Shown: positions 6,344 to 6,443 of the stretch, in pieces
Layout: each line of letters starts with the position of its first letter
Position numbering within the stretch: the stretch's first letter is position 1
Origin: Deltaproteobacteria bacterium
GTDB taxonomy: Bacteria > Desulfobacterota > Desulfobacteria > Desulfobacterales > SURF-7
Assembly (NCBI GenBank): GCA_019307665.1
Contig: JAFDJC010000184.1
Span: 1 to 6,443, forward strand
Reading direction: 5' to 3'
DNA: 6,443 bases
The notes under the pieces: model-generated
What the model saw: the letters and a program-made list of their open reading frames with translations, nothing else
Databases searched by the model: none
What the model was told of the DNA's origin: nothing
Made by a program: the position numbers and the translations under genes

Positions 6344-6443
6344 ATGGCTAAAGAAAAGTTTCAGCGGACCAAGCCCCATGTGAATGTGGGGACGATTGGC
6401 CACATTGATCATGGGAAGACGACGTTAACTGCAGCAATAACCA
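6344..6443 (+). CDS. tuf: Elongation factor Tu, N-terminal fragment (3' truncated by window)
   Basis: EF-Tu is the GTPase that brings aminoacyl-tRNA to the ribosomal A site. Only 33 codons are in the window, but they are diagnostic: MAKEKFQRTKPHVNVG followed by the G1 (P-loop) motif GHIDHGKT and TLTAAIT. EF-G, the usual gene after rpsG, would instead begin near RNIGIMAHIDAGKTTTTE, so this is tuf and not fusA. The gene starts 45 bases after the rpsG stop with a strong Shine-Dalgarno and no convincing promoter of its own, so it probably belongs to the rpsL transcript. Its codons (GTG, GGG, ACG, AAG) look more G-ending than those of rpsG, though 33 codons are too few to conclude from. Whether a second tuf copy exists cannot be seen here. 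Confidence 0.95.
   Translation, partial: MAKEKFQRTKPHVNVGTIGHIDHGKTTLTAAIT

Overview
The window is a block of core transcription and translation genes, all on the + strand: the 3' end of rpoB, complete rpoC, rpsL and rpsG, and the first 33 codons of a tuf gene. The RpoB, RpoC, S12, S7 and EF-Tu sequences are clearly bacterial. RpoC has the SI3 insertion in its trigger loop, as in Proteobacteria and relatives. Phrases such as HARSIGPYSLVTQQPL in RpoB and the overall wording suggest a delta-proteobacterial or Desulfobacterota-like organism of moderate GC. That placement is from memory of the families, not from a search.

Layout. 1-828 is the RpoB C-terminal part. After 13 bases comes rpoC (842-5263), which most likely starts at a TTG. 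A 141-base gap (5264-5404) holds a good sigma70-type promoter candidate, TTGACA at 5312, and a Shine-Dalgarno. Then come rpsL (5405-5776), a 51-base A-rich spacer with an 11-bp tandem repeat, rpsG (5828-6298), a 45-base spacer with a strong Shine-Dalgarno, and tuf from 6344 to the window edge. No tRNA, rRNA, mobile element or CRISPR was seen, and no gene-free stretch exceeds 141 bases.

Main observation. RpoC is 1473 residues, longer than E. coli beta' (1407). Numbering matches E. coli exactly through the catalytic NADFDGDQ (D460, D462, D464). From the second zinc site onward it runs 86 residues ahead. The excess is explained by a clean in-frame insert of about 95 residues (575-669, bases 2564-2848), placed between VPKDL and PFEVVNKVMDKK, which are normally contiguous. 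The insert reads as a parvulin (PpiC/rotamase-type) peptidyl-prolyl isomerase domain. It has an opening HI, a helix ending NGASF, an NGNLG turn, a KGKVTDIVE strand region and a closing GYHLFEIVD. A prolyl-isomerase-like domain built into the RNA polymerase large subunit, just before the rim helices of the secondary channel, is the most unusual feature here.

A second point is gene order. tuf directly follows rpsG, so fusA (EF-G) is missing from its usual place in the str operon (rpsL-rpsG-fusA-tuf). Together the genes supply the RNA polymerase catalytic subunits, two 30S proteins and an elongation factor, a classical growth-rate-linked cluster.
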